Under the pieces are notes generated by a model that saw only the letters and a list, made by a program, of their open reading frames with translations, was not told the origin of the DNA and searched no databases. The position numbers and the translations under genes are program-made. A DNA stretch of 64,000 bases from Tsuneonella troitsensis (GTDB taxonomy: Bacteria; Pseudomonadota; Alphaproteobacteria; Sphingomonadales; Sphingomonadaceae): contig NZ_LMAU01000003.1 in assembly GCF_001441535.1 (NCBI RefSeq), positions 248,001-312,000 of the forward strand, in the 5' to 3' direction. Positions 56,718-64,000 of the stretch are shown here, one piece after another; position 1 is the stretch's first letter; every line of letters starts with the position of its first letter.

Positions 56718-57518
56718 CTACTTCTTCGGCTTGGCCGGAGTGCGCAGGCGGCCGCGGTGGGCGCTCAGGTCGAACACCTCGCCCGGTCCGTTGTCGTCCT
56801 GCAGCAGGCCGAGGCGGCGCGCGACTTCCTGATAGGCTTCCTGTTCCCCGCCAAGGTCGCGACGGAAGCGATCCTTGTCGAGCTTCTCGCCGGTGACCAT
56901 GTCCCACAAGCGGCAGCCGTCGGGGCTGATCTCGTCGGCCAGGATCGTGCGGCTGAAGTCCTGGTCCCAGATGCGACCGAATTCCAGCTTGAAGTCCACC
57001 AGGCGGATGCCGATTGCGGCGAACATGCCGCTCATGAAATCGTTGATTCGGATCGCCATACTGGAAATGTCCTGCATTTCCTCGTGGCTGGCCCAGTTGA
57101 AGCAGGCGATCTCTTCCTCGCTCACGAACGGATCGCCTAGGGCGTCGTCCTTGTAGCAGTACTCGATCAGCGTGTGCGGCAGCGGCTCGCCCTCCTCGAT
57201 CCCGAGGCGCTTGGTCAGCGAACCGGCGGCGACGTTGCGGACGATCACCTCGATCGGGATGATCTCGACCTGCCGGACGAGCTGTTCGCGCATGTTGAGG
57301 CGGCGGATGAAGTGCGTGGGAATGCCGATATGGGCGAGGCGCGTGAACACGTACTCGCTGATGCGGTTGTTGATCACGCCCTTGCCGTTGATCGTGCCCT
57401 TCTTCTGGGCATTGAAGGCGGTCGCATCGTCCTTGAAGTACTGGATCAGCGTGCCCGGCTCGGGACCCTCGTAAAGGATCTTGGCCTTGCCTTCGTAAAC
57501 CTGGCGGCGACGGGACAT
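56718..57518 (-). CDS. purC: Phosphoribosylaminoimidazole-succinocarboxamide synthase
   Basis: A 266-aa SAICAR synthase of purine synthesis. It begins [20 protein letters not shown] and contains [20 protein letters not shown], the ATP-site [18 protein letters not shown], and the [32 protein letters not shown] region (split here) that names the family. Full length, with Shine-Dalgarno-like AAAGGGAAA upstream. Its gene is not in an operon with purS-purQ, which lie 5 kb away. Confidence 0.97.
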   Translation of the reverse strand: MSRRRQVYEGKAKILYEGPEPGTLIQYFKDDATAFNAQKKGTINGKGVINNRISEYVFTRLAHIGIPTHFIRRLNMREQLVRQVEIIPIEVIVRNVAAGSLTKRLGIEEGEPLPHTLIEYCYKDDALGDPFVSEEEIACFNWASHEEMQDISSMAIRINDFMSGMFAAIGIRLVDFKLEFGRIWDQDFSRTILADEISPDGCRLWDMVTGEKLDKDRFRRDLGGEQEAYQEVARRLGLLQDDNGPGEVFDLSAHRGRLRTPAKPKK

Positions 57519-57646
57519 CGCGGTTTCCCTTTCATAGGGCTGGAAACAATCGACCCCGGCGGGCGCGTGACTCGCGCGGCCGGGGCGTTCGGCGCGCCTT
57601 AGGCAAAAGCGCCGCGCAACGCAAACGGGACTCACGTGGCGGGGAG

Positions 57647-57722
57647 TGGTGCCTCGGGGCGGATTCGAACCACCGACACTGCGATTTTCAGTCGCATGCT
57701 CTACCAACTGAGCTACCGAGGC
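57647..57722 (-). tRNA. tRNA-Phe (GAA anticodon)
   Basis: A 76-base cloverleaf with encoded CCA end. The acceptor stem GCCTCGG pairs with CCGAGGC, the D-arm is AGCTCAGTTGGTAGAGC, the anticodon stem-loop TGCGA-CTGAAAA-TCGCA gives anticodon GAA, and the T-arm is GGTGGTTCGAATCCGCC. It lies 128 bases upstream of purC in the same orientation. tRNA genes are common integration targets, but no matching 3' duplicate was seen in this window. Confidence 0.97.
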
Positions 57723-57805
57723 AGGCACTGCGCGGTGCCCTTCGATGGGCGGGCCGCGGTTGGCGAGGCGGCGCTATGGCGGCGCGCAGGCCGCTTGGCA
57801 AGGGG

Positions 57806-58030
57806 TCAATCGGACTCTTCGCGCAGCACGTCTTCAGGATCGACCGGGGGCCCGGGCACCGCATAGCTGTCGGAGAACCAGCGCAGGAGATCGCGGTCCT
57901 TGCACGCCTTCGAGCAGAACGGCGCGTGCGGATTTTCGACCACGCTGTCGCTGCGCTGCCTGAGCGCATGGTCGCGCGGCTTGCGGCAGACTGGGCAGGG
58001 GCGGCTGGAGGATGTGGACGGTGCGCTCAT
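57806..58030 (-). CDS. yacG: DNA gyrase inhibitor YacG
   Basis: A 74-aa zinc protein with Cys12, Cys15, Cys39 and Cys43 (PCPVC, then FCSKACKDRDLLRWFSDSY). YacG binds and inhibits DNA gyrase. Its ATG overlaps the stop of the RNase E/G-like gene by four bases, so they are coupled; the maf and infA genes precede them. This infA-maf-rng-yacG order is a familiar alphaproteobacterial arrangement. Confidence 0.94.
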   Translation of the reverse strand: MSAPSTSSSRPCPVCRKPRDHALRQRSDSVVENPHAPFCSKACKDRDLLRWFSDSYAVPGPPVDPEDVLREESD

Positions 58031-58983
58031 CGCGGCACGATCTGGGCATGGCCCCCGTCGAGCGCAAGCGCGTCGTCCCCGGCGAGACGAATTTCGCGCC
58101 CCGTCCTGCGGGCAAGCTCCGCCACCCATTCCGGTGCAAGCGCGCGAATGACCGTCGGATGCGCCGCCAGCAAGATCGCACCCGCGCCTTCGACCGCCTC
58201 CGCCTGTCGTAGCAGGAACCGCGCGGCGGCGGCGGCACGATGATGCGTGAGGCGATTGAGCAGCGAGGGGCCGGTGCTGCGCGCCACGAGCTGGACGAAT
58301 CCGAAGCCGTTCATCGCGGTTCGCTCGTGCGGCCAATCGCTAAGCTCCCTCTCGAGTGCGGCATCGACGGCCTTCCGTTCGGCTTTCACTGCCAGAGTGG
58401 GGAAGTCGATGCCGATCGATCCGCCCAAGTCCATCTGTCGCAATGCCAGCGCGATCGGTGGGACCGACGCCACTGCCAGTTCGCGCGGCGACAGGTCGCC
58501 GTCCACGTCGATCACCGTCATCCCCGGTGTCACCGCGAACAGCAGCGAGCCACCGGGAAACGCGACTTCGCCGTCCCGCGCGGCGCTCCATACGTCTTCC
58601 CACAGGCCTGCGGGAAAGCGGCGGACCGGCGCGGCGACATCGAAAGCGCCGGGTTCAATCGACTCGTCGCTGCCGTCGCTCCAGCGACCCTGCGCGCGTT
58701 TGAAGCGGCCCCGCTCAGCCGTTGCCGCGCGGGTCACGGTGACCTCGATCCGGGCGCCCTCGCTTGCCACGCGGGGCAGGCGGTCGACGAAAATCGCGTG
58801 GCCATCGGCCGTCGTCGCAAGTCCACGCGGGGAACCTGAAGTGCGCTGGGTTAGCGTGGCCTGCAGGCGTGTGCCGGCTTCAATCTCCCCCGGCCAGCGA
58901 ACCTTGGCGGCCAGGACCCGACCCCGTTCAACGAGCAGGGCGCGATCCTCGCCGATCCCCCGCTCGATAAGCCAGTCAGCCAA
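58027..58983 (-). CDS. Truncated RNase E/G-family protein
   Basis: A 318-aa protein related to the catalytic part of RNase E/G, but far shorter than RNase G (about 490 aa). The N-terminal ERGIGEDRALLVERGRVLAAK matches the start of the family; the two catalytic Asp blocks remain (VIDVDGDLSP, and GGSIGIDFP at about residue 190), while the S1 domain is reduced or missing and the zinc-link CxxC that holds the tetramer is absent. This shortened type is typical of sphingomonads and may cleave RNA or act in rRNA processing. Overlaps maf upstream (8 bases) and yacG downstream (4 bases). Confidence 0.82.
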   Translation of the reverse strand: MADWLIERGIGEDRALLVERGRVLAAKVRWPGEIEAGTRLQATLTQRTSGSPRGLATTADGHAIFVDRLPRVASEGARIEVTVTRAATAERGRFKRAQGRWSDGSDESIEPGAFDVAAPVRRFPAGLWEDVWSAARDGEVAFPGGSLLFAVTPGMTVIDVDGDLSPRELAVASVPPIALALRQMDLGGSIGIDFPTLAVKAERKAVDAALERELSDWPHERTAMNGFGFVQLVARSTGPSLLNRLTHHRAAAAARFLLRQAEAVEGAGAILLAAHPTVIRALAPEWVAELARRTGREIRLAGDDALALDGGHAQIVPR

Positions 58984-59548
58984 TGGGAAACCCTGCCGCC
59001 CTGAGCAGCGCCCTGGTCTCGAAGAGCGGCAATCCGACCACGCCGGAATGGCTTCCGCCGATCCACGCGATCAGGCCCTCGGCGCTGCCCTGGATCGCAT
59101 ATCCGCCGGCCTTGCCGTGCCATTCGCCGCCCGCGATATATGCGTCGATCTCTTCGGCGGAGAGGCGCTTGAAGCGCACCTGCGTTTCGCTCAATCGTTC
59201 GCGAAGTTGTCCGTCCGGCGCGCGCAACGCGATCGCCGACAGCACGCGGTGGCGCCGACCGGAGAGGAGTTCGAGGCACTGGCGAGCGGTCGCCTCGTCC
59301 TCGGCCTTGGGCAGTATGCGCCGTCCGGCCGCGACCACTGTGTCGCCTGCCAGTACAAAGGCCTCCTGGTCGAAGGCGGCCGCCGCTGTTTTTTCGCGCG
59401 CCATGCGCACCGCATAGTCGCGCGGCAGTTCGGCCTTGCGCGGAGTTTCGTCGATGTCGGCGGGCGCTACGCGCAGCGGCTCGACACCGAGGCGAGACAG
59501 AAGCTCGCGGCGGCGCGGACTGCCGGAAGCGAGGACGAGATCGGGCAT
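58976..59548 (-). CDS. maf: Maf-family nucleotide pyrophosphatase
   Basis: A 190-aa house-cleaning phosphatase. LVLASGSPRRRELLSRLG gives the phosphate-binding SxSPRR; DIDET and GDTVV hold the metal and base sites, and GGYAIQG sits in the substrate loop. The enzyme hydrolyses dTTP/UTP or modified nucleotides and slows septation when overexpressed. Its last codons overlap the rng gene by 8 bases. Sits 15 bases after infA. Confidence 0.95.
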   Translation of the reverse strand: MPDLVLASGSPRRRELLSRLGVEPLRVAPADIDETPRKAELPRDYAVRMAREKTAAAAFDQEAFVLAGDTVVAAGRRILPKAEDEATARQCLELLSGRRHRVLSAIALRAPDGQLRERLSETQVRFKRLSAEEIDAYIAGGEWHGKAGGYAIQGSAEGLIAWIGGSHSGVVGLPLFETRALLRAAGFPIG

Positions 59549-59563
59549 CGGCGCCCGGCCGCG

Positions 59564-59809
59564 TTACTGCGGCCCCGGGCCGCCGCGTCCCGGCATGAAG
59601 CGGTAGGTGATGCGCCCCTTCGTCAGGTCGTAGGGCGTCAGTTCGACGAGCACTTCGTCGCCGGTCAGCACGCGGATGCGGTTCTTGCGCATCTTGCCGG
59701 CGGTGTGGCCGAGAATCTCGTGACCGTTCTCAAGCTCCACCCGGAACATCGCGTTCGGCAGCAACTCGACCACCTTGCCGCGCATTTCGAGGAGTTCTTC
59801 TTTGGCCAT
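59564..59809 (-). CDS. infA: Translation initiation factor IF-1
   Basis: An 81-aa OB-fold factor that binds the ribosomal A site. The sequence [20 protein letters not shown] and [20 protein letters not shown] is universal; a short tail (GRGGPGPQ) makes it 9 residues longer than E. coli IF-1. First gene of the infA-maf-rng-yacG run, divergent from a TBDR gene. Confidence 0.97.
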   Translation of the reverse strand: MAKEELLEMRGKVVELLPNAMFRVELENGHEILGHTAGKMRKNRIRVLTGDEVLVELTPYDLTKGRITYRFMPGRGGPGPQ

Positions 59810-59963
59810 GTAGTTCTTCGGTTCCTGATGTTAGTTCGTCGAATTGGTCGCCGCCCTTAGACGCGGTGCGCACAAAAGGGAAGCGTGCGCGTCATCTGTG
59901 GGAAAGGATTGCGCGACAAAAAGTTACCCGACTGCGGGTTGCCGTCATCCGCACCTATCCCCC

Positions 59964-62945
59964 ATGCGTATCTCGCGGGGGCGGGGAAGTTTCCAAAAAG
60001 GGTTCTACACCATCTTGCGCATTTCATCGAAAGTTTCGCTGCTGGCGCTTGCGCTGGCGTCCGCTGCATCCGCACAGGATGCGGCGCCGACCGCGCAGGC
60101 GCAGGAGGCCGCACCGGCCGAGGACCAGGATTACGGGGACGAGATCGTCGTTACTGCGGCCCGCATTCCCGGGCAGGTGGAAACCGACAGTCCGCCGGTC
60201 CTCGAACTGAACGAGGAGGAAGTCGCGGCTTACGGCGCGACTTCGATTGCCGACCTCGTCGCGCAACTCGCTCCGCAGACCGGTTCCGGTCGGGGTCGCG
60301 GCGGACGACCCGTGTTCCTCGTCAACGGACAGCGTGTCTCAAACTTCCGCGAGTTGGGACGCTTCCCGCCCGAGGCTATCCGCAAGGTGGAGGTCCTGCC
60401 CGAGGAAGTCGCGCTTCAGTTCGGCTTCCCGCCCGATGCGCGCGTGGTCAACTTCATCCTCAAGCCCAGCTTTGCCAGCCGCGAAGTCGAAGTCGAGTTC
60501 GGCATGCCCAGTCGCGGTGGCTACACCGCCGGCGAAGCGGAAGCCGGCATCCTCACCATCAGCGGCCCGCGCCGGGTCAACGCCAACATCGGCGTAACCC
60601 GCCGCAGCGCGCTGACCGAGGCCGAGCGCGGTATCGTCCAGACGGTCGACACCGATCCGGCGATCACCGCTGCCGGTCTCGACCCGGCCGACTTCCGCAC
60701 GCTCGTCTCTCGCCAGCAGACGGTCGAGGCCAACGCGACCGTGACCCAGGGCCTGGGCGAAATGGGGTCGGGCGGACAATTGACGCTCAACGGACAAGTC
60801 AGCCGTTCCGTCACCGATTCGCTGTCCGGTATCGACCCGATCACGCTCGATCCGATCGACCGGCGTACCGACACCGATACCTATGCGCTGGGCACGGCCT
60901 ACAATCTGGGCATCGGTGCCTGGCAGCTATCGACCACATTGGATGCGAGCCGAACCGATTCCGACAGCCGGATCGATCGGCGTGGCGGGGGCGGGACCGA
61001 CCGGTCGCTGAGCCGCACCTGGTCTGCAAACCCCAAGACAACGATCTCGGGGTCGCCCTTCATGCTGCCGGCGGGCGAGGCCAGCCTGACGCTGGATGCC
61101 GGATACGACTGGGGCCGCATCGAAAGCACCGACACGCGCGGAGCCGCGACCCAAACCAGCCTGACGCGCGGCAATCTCAATGGCGGAGCCAGCCTCAGCC
61201 TGCCTGTAACGAGCACCCGTGAAGGCTTTCTCGACGCCATCGGCGACCTGTCGGTCAATATCGGCGGAGGGGTCGACTACCTGTCCGACTTCGGCACGCT
61301 GACCGACTGGAATGCAGGACTGAACTGGAGGCCGACCGAGCGGTTGTCGTTCCAGGCCAGCACGATCGTGCGCGAGGTCGCCCCCGGCCTCAGCCAGTTG
61401 GGCGGCCCGATCATCGAGGACGTCAACGTTCCGGTCTATGATTTTACCACCGGGCAGACCGTGCTCGCCAGCGTGATCTCCGGCGGCAATCCCGATCTCC
61501 TGGCCGAGACGCAGCGCGACCTCAAGGTATCGGCGAGCTACGATTTCGACCTGTTCGATCGGGCCAGCATCCGCGCGGAGTATTTCCGCAATAACTCCGA
61601 GAACACGACCGAAGGCTTCCCGTTGCTGACCCCGGCGATCGAAGCGGCATTCCCGGATCGCGTTACCCGCGCAGCCGACGGCACATTGCTGGCGGTGGAC
61701 CGCCGATCGGTGACCTTTGCCGAGCGACGCTCCTCGCGCATCCGTTATGGCATCAATCTGTTCGGCCGGGTCGGCAAGCCGTCGCCGCAGTCCGAGGGCG
61801 GGGGCGGTGGCCGCGGAGGATTTCGGGCCATGATGGGGGCAGCCCAGCCCGCTCAGTCGCAGCCTGCACCGGCTCCTCAGGCCACTACGCAGGCTGGCGC
61901 GGGCGGGCCGCCTGCCGGCGGCCAAGGCGGGAGGCAAGGCGGCTTCGACCCGGCGCGCTTCGCCGAAATGCGCACGAAATTCTGTGCGACGCCGCAGGGC
62001 GAGGTGCCGGACCTGACCGGTATCCCCGAAGCGATGCTCGCACGGCTCAGGGGGCCGGACGGCCAGATCGATCCGGCGCGCGTCGCCGAATTGCGGTCAC
62101 GCTTCTGCAACGCGGACGGCACACCCAGCACGCAAGGCGGACCTGCCAGGTTCGACCCCGCCCAGTTCGCCGCGCTCCGCACCGCGCTGGCTTGCGGCAG
62201 TGACGGACAGGTGGATGTGGCCGCGCTTCCGGCCCAGATCGCCGACCGGCTCAAGGGGCCGGACGGGACGATCGACCAGGCGCGGCTTGCCGAACTGCGG
62301 ACCCGGATCTGCGCGATTCCCGAGGGCGGACCACAGGGTCGGCGCGGTGAAGGCGGACCGGCGGCGGGCGCACCGCCTGCCGATGGCGCGCCTGCGGGTG
62401 GAGGCGGTCGACGCGGTGGCGGCGGGCCGGGCGGCATGATGGGCGGCGGTGACGGGCAGGGTCGCTGGAACCTGTCGGTCTATCACAGCATCGAACTGAA
62501 CAACCGTGCGCTGGTGGCGCCCGGCGGTCCGGCGCTCGATCTCCTGTCGGGCGATGCGCTGGGCGAGGGCGGCGTGTCGCGCCACCGGATCGAGTTCGAA
62601 GGCGGCCTGTTCAAGGACGGTCTCGGAGCGCGCATCTCGGGCCGCTATTCCAGCCCGACCACGGTGAACGGGAGCGGCCTGCCGGGTTCCAGCGACTTGC
62701 GCTTCGGCGCGCTCGCCACCTTCGATCTGCGGGTATTCGCCAACCTCGAGCAGCAGGAATGGCTGACTGGCAGCAACGGTCCGGGCTTCTGGAAGGGCAC
62801 CCGGCTCGGCCTGCGCGTCAACAACGTGTTCGATGCACAGCAGCGAGTGACCGATTCCTCCGGCGTTGTTCCGCTGCGCTACCAGCCGGGACTGGTCGAT
62901 CCGACCGGTCGGTTCTTCGAGATCGAGCTGCGCAAGCTGTTCTGA
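59964..62945 (+). CDS. TonB-dependent receptor with a repeat-bearing loop insert
   Basis: A 993-aa outer-membrane protein. A signal peptide ends at SAASAQ (about residue 38), a TonB box follows (EIVVTAARI), and the plug contains FLVNGQRVSNFRELGRFPPE and VEVLPEEVALQFGFPPD, resembling Oar-like receptors. The barrel ends in ELRKLF. Between about residues 611 and 833 lies a Gly/Pro/Gln-rich insert that carries four [FI]D[PQ]A[RQ]xA[EA][LM]R motifs, each ending in Cys, in two roughly 59-aa units (61944-62120 and 62151-62327). The insert sits between barrel strands (RIRYGINLFGRV before, RWNLSVYHSIEL after), so it is presumably exposed. Start at 59964 lacks a ribosome site; a TTG start 17 codons later is possible. 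Confidence 0.85.
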   Translation: MRISRGRGSFQKGFYTILRISSKVSLLALALASAASAQDAAPTAQAQEAAPAEDQDYGDEIVVTAARIPGQVETDSPPVLELNEEEVAAYGATSIADLVAQLAPQTGSGRGRGGRPVFLVNGQRVSNFRELGRFPPEAIRKVEVLPEEVALQFGFPPDARVVNFILKPSFASREVEVEFGMPSRGGYTAGEAEAGILTISGPRRVNANIGVTRRSALTEAERGIVQTVDTDPAITAAGLDPADFRTLVSRQQTVEANATVTQGLGEMGSGGQLTLNGQVSRSVTDSLSGIDPITLDPIDRRTDTDTYALGTAYNLGIGAWQLSTTLDASRTDSDSRIDRRGGGGTDRSLSRTWSANPKTTISGSPFMLPAGEASLTLDAGYDWGRIESTDTRGAATQTSLTRGNLNGGASLSLPVTSTREGFLDAIGDLSVNIGGGVDYLSDFGTLTDWNAGLNWRPTERLSFQASTIVREVAPGLSQLGGPIIEDVNVPVYDFTTGQTVLASVISGGNPDLLAETQRDLKVSASYDFDLFDRASIRAEYFRNNSENTTEGFPLLTPAIEAAFPDRVTRAADGTLLAVDRRSVTFAERRSSRIRYGINLFGRVGKPSPQSEGGGGGRGGFRAMMGAAQPAQSQPAPAPQATTQAGAGGPPAGGQGGRQGGFDPARFAEMRTKFCATPQGEVPDLTGIPEAMLARLRGPDGQIDPARVAELRSRFCNADGTPSTQGGPARFDPAQFAALRTALACGSDGQVDVAALPAQIADRLKGPDGTIDQARLAELRTRICAIPEGGPQGRRGEGGPAAGAPPADGAPAGGGGRRGGGGPGGMMGGGDGQGRWNLSVYHSIELNNRALVAPGGPALDLLSGDALGEGGVSRHRIEFEGGLFKDGLGARISGRYSSPTTVNGSGLPGSSDLRFGALATFDLRVFANLEQQEWLTGSNGPGFWKGTRLGLRVNNVFDAQQRVTDSSGVVPLRYQPGLVDPTGRFFEIELRKLF

Positions 62946-62954
62946 TTGCGCACG

Positions 62955-62993
62955 CCTCCGGAGCCGCGATGGCTCCGGAGGCGCCGGCTTTTC
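62955..62993. terminator. Bidirectional stem-loop between TBDR and hypothetical gene
   Basis: A perfect 12-base inverted repeat, GCCTCCGGAGCC opposite GGCTCCGGAGGC, with a 5-base loop, followed by CTTTT on the plus strand. It lies between the two convergent genes. The U-run is short and offset by several bases on one side, so termination may be partly dependent on other factors. Confidence 0.7.
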
Positions 62994-63002
62994 ATCGAAG
63001 TC

Positions 63003-63605
63003 CTATTTCGCGGCGGCCTGTTCCGCCGCCCAGGCCTTCTGACCTTCGATCCAGGCGTCGCGAGCGGCGAACCATTCGGCCCGCCGCCTGGCCCAGTCGG
63101 ATGCGGTCATCGGTGTCTTCTCCGTCAGCCACTGGTCGCGCTGATCCTGAAACGTCGCCTTGTCGAAGCCGAACGCGTCGCGCCACGCGGCGAGGTCCTT
63201 ATCCAGGGCGGAGCGGATCGCCTTGGCGTCGTCGGGTAACGTGCTTCCCACCTTGACTGCTTCGGCTGCGCCCAGCGCTTCGAGCCGACGCGGGTTCGAT
63301 TTACCCACATAGCGATCGATTGCCTCGCGATAGGCAAGCGCCTGTGCGGCTTCCCTTGAGCGGCCATTGGCGGTGAGATCGGCGCGCACGTCGCCGCGCC
63401 GGGCGAGAGCGTTCTCCGCCGCCGTGCGCGGATCGCGGCTCTGCTGGGGAATGTCGTCGATCGACCCCATGCCGCGATTGTCGACCCGCACCTCGGTTGG
63501 TGGGGCGCCGCCGCCGGGCGGTGGTCCGCCAGGCTGCTGCTGCGCGAAAGCTGGACATGCGGCTGAGGCGGCACCCGCGATGAGAGCGAAGGCAAGGCAG
63601 CGCAT
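63003..63605 (-). CDS. Secreted hypothetical protein
   Basis: A 200-aa exported protein: signal peptide MRCLAFALIAGAASAACPAF to AQQ (cleavage near residue 22), a Pro/Gly/Gln-rich linker (PGGPPPGGGAPP), then a charged helical body with many Ala and Asp, ending WFAARDAWIEGQKAWAAEQ. No enzymatic motif or domain was recognised. It is convergent with the repeat-bearing TBDR, sharing a stem-loop, and co-directional with the partial hydrolase gene. Sphingomonad relatives exist by impression only. Confidence 0.75.
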   Translation of the reverse strand: MRCLAFALIAGAASAACPAFAQQQPGGPPPGGGAPPTEVRVDNRGMGSIDDIPQQSRDPRTAAENALARRGDVRADLTANGRSREAAQALAYREAIDRYVGKSNPRRLEALGAAEAVKVGSTLPDDAKAIRSALDKDLAAWRDAFGFDKATFQDQRDQWLTEKTPMTASDWARRRAEWFAARDAWIEGQKAWAAEQAAAK

Positions 63606-63686
63606 GATTTTCCTCTCTCGTGACTTATCGAGAGAACGTTATCATCGCCTTCCGCTCAGGCAAACCCCATGCGTTTCAAGCTGCGG

Positions 63687-64000
63687 TCAGTGCACCCGAA
63701 CCGTGGGAAATGCGAGCGAGGCGATGCCGCGCGCGCTGAACGGCTTCCACGCGCCTTCGGCCTGCGCCAGCCGGTCGGCGATGGCGAGCATTACCGCCGG
63801 ATTGACGCCCAGACCGATGTGGCTGGCGTAGACCTCGATATTCTCGGTAAGCGGATTGCGATCGGGGTGCTGGACCGATCCGCGCCAGTGAACCACGCCG
63901 TCGCCTTTCGTCAGGATCGAGGTCGTCGGCACCGGCGGTGCATCGGCGAGCTTGCGGAAGCGGCCGGTTTTCATCGGTTCGGGCCGCCGACCGTTGATCG
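63687..64000 (-). CDS. Alpha/beta hydrolase, C-terminal part (gene runs off the right edge)
   Basis: The final 103 codons of a gene whose start lies beyond position 64000. The frame is open to the edge (INGRRPEPMKTGRF before the last conserved segments). TTSILTKGDGVVHWRGSV contains the catalytic Asp region (GDG) and YASHIGLGVNPAVMLAIADR the catalytic His (SH.GLG), typical of the alpha/beta hydrolases with C-terminal SHxGLGxNP common in sphingomonads. The nucleophile Ser is outside the window. The substrate is unknown; lipase or esterase activity is a reasonable guess. Confidence 0.75.
   Translation of the reverse strand, partial: INGRRPEPMKTGRFRKLADAPPVPTTSILTKGDGVVHWRGSVQHPDRNPLTENIEVYASHIGLGVNPAVMLAIADRLAQAEGAWKPFSARGIASLAFPTVRVH

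Noticed and set aside
50913-57518. One purine operon purC-purS-purQ
   Set aside because: purC is about 5 kb from purS-purQ and divergently oriented genes lie between them, so they cannot be one transcript.
57647-57722. Integrated element at tRNA-Phe
   Set aside because: No integrase gene, no duplicate of the tRNA 3' end and no change in gene character on either side were seen.
61944-62327. EF-hand or dockerin-like calcium loops (GPDGxID) in the TBDR insert
   Set aside because: Of the expected calcium ligands only one Asp per loop is correctly spaced and position 12 is Arg instead of Glu/Asp.

Overview
The window is ordinary chromosomal DNA of a GC-rich alphaproteobacterium, most probably order Sphingomonadales and perhaps the Erythrobacteraceae. 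This is inferred from overall gene content: three TonB-dependent receptors (TBDRs), an Aur1/PAP2-type membrane enzyme, a short RecO, a truncated RNase E/G-like protein beside YacG and Maf, an HWE-type histidine kinase, and an alphaproteobacterial-type LexA box (GTTC-N7-GTTC). No prophage, insertion sequence, CRISPR array or rRNA operon was seen. About 57 protein genes, one tRNA-Phe and a dozen candidate regulatory sites are listed.

Layout. 1-5.6 kb: end of a secreted protein gene, uvrB under a candidate LexA box, a divergent lipoprotein amidohydrolase, a DUF3617 lipoprotein and an alpha/beta hydrolase. 5.7-9.7 kb: a four-gene operon of circularly permuted ATP-grasp, alpha-E protein, transglutaminase and the proteasome-like protease Anbu, followed by a LuxR-type regulator with a degenerate receiver. 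10.5-12.7 kb: extensin-like lipoprotein and PutP symporter. 12.7-17.2 kb: a degenerate tandem repeat, then an Rrf2 regulator, a 56-aa YezD-like protein, a TBDR and a TauE/SafE exporter, which look like one sulfur-related module. 17.2-26 kb: typA, a second TBDR with a strong terminator, and an ABC transporter divergent from a TesA-type esterase. 26.1-33 kb: large-subunit catalase behind a candidate EcfG stress promoter, recO-leuB-(GT2-GtrA fusion) overlapping head to tail, a convergent PMT-family glycosyltransferase and a tiny exported protein.

32.8-45.9 kb: metZ, an HWE kinase, apaG, the ppk-ppx polyphosphate pair, a LysR regulator, GNAT, an 84-aa helical protein, cold-shock protein, a CpaF ATPase with no other Tad genes nearby, a PAP2/Aur1-like membrane protein and an EamA exporter. 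45.9-51.9 kb: a VapBC toxin-antitoxin pair, glmS, a GGDEF-EAL protein and purS-purQ. 51.9-64 kb: M16 peptidase, diacylglycerol-kinase-like protein, a glycosyltransferase, purC, tRNA-Phe, the infA-maf-rng-yacG cluster, a third TBDR carrying a fourfold Cys-ending repeat in a predicted loop, a secreted hypothetical protein and the 3' end of an alpha/beta hydrolase gene.

The strongest candidates for a poorly understood system are the Anbu operon with its flanking atypical regulator and palindromes (5.6-10.5 kb), the Rrf2-YezD-TBDR-TSUP module (13.0-17.2 kb), and the repeat-bearing TBDR (60-63 kb). All functional statements rest on motif recognition by eye; no database search was run.
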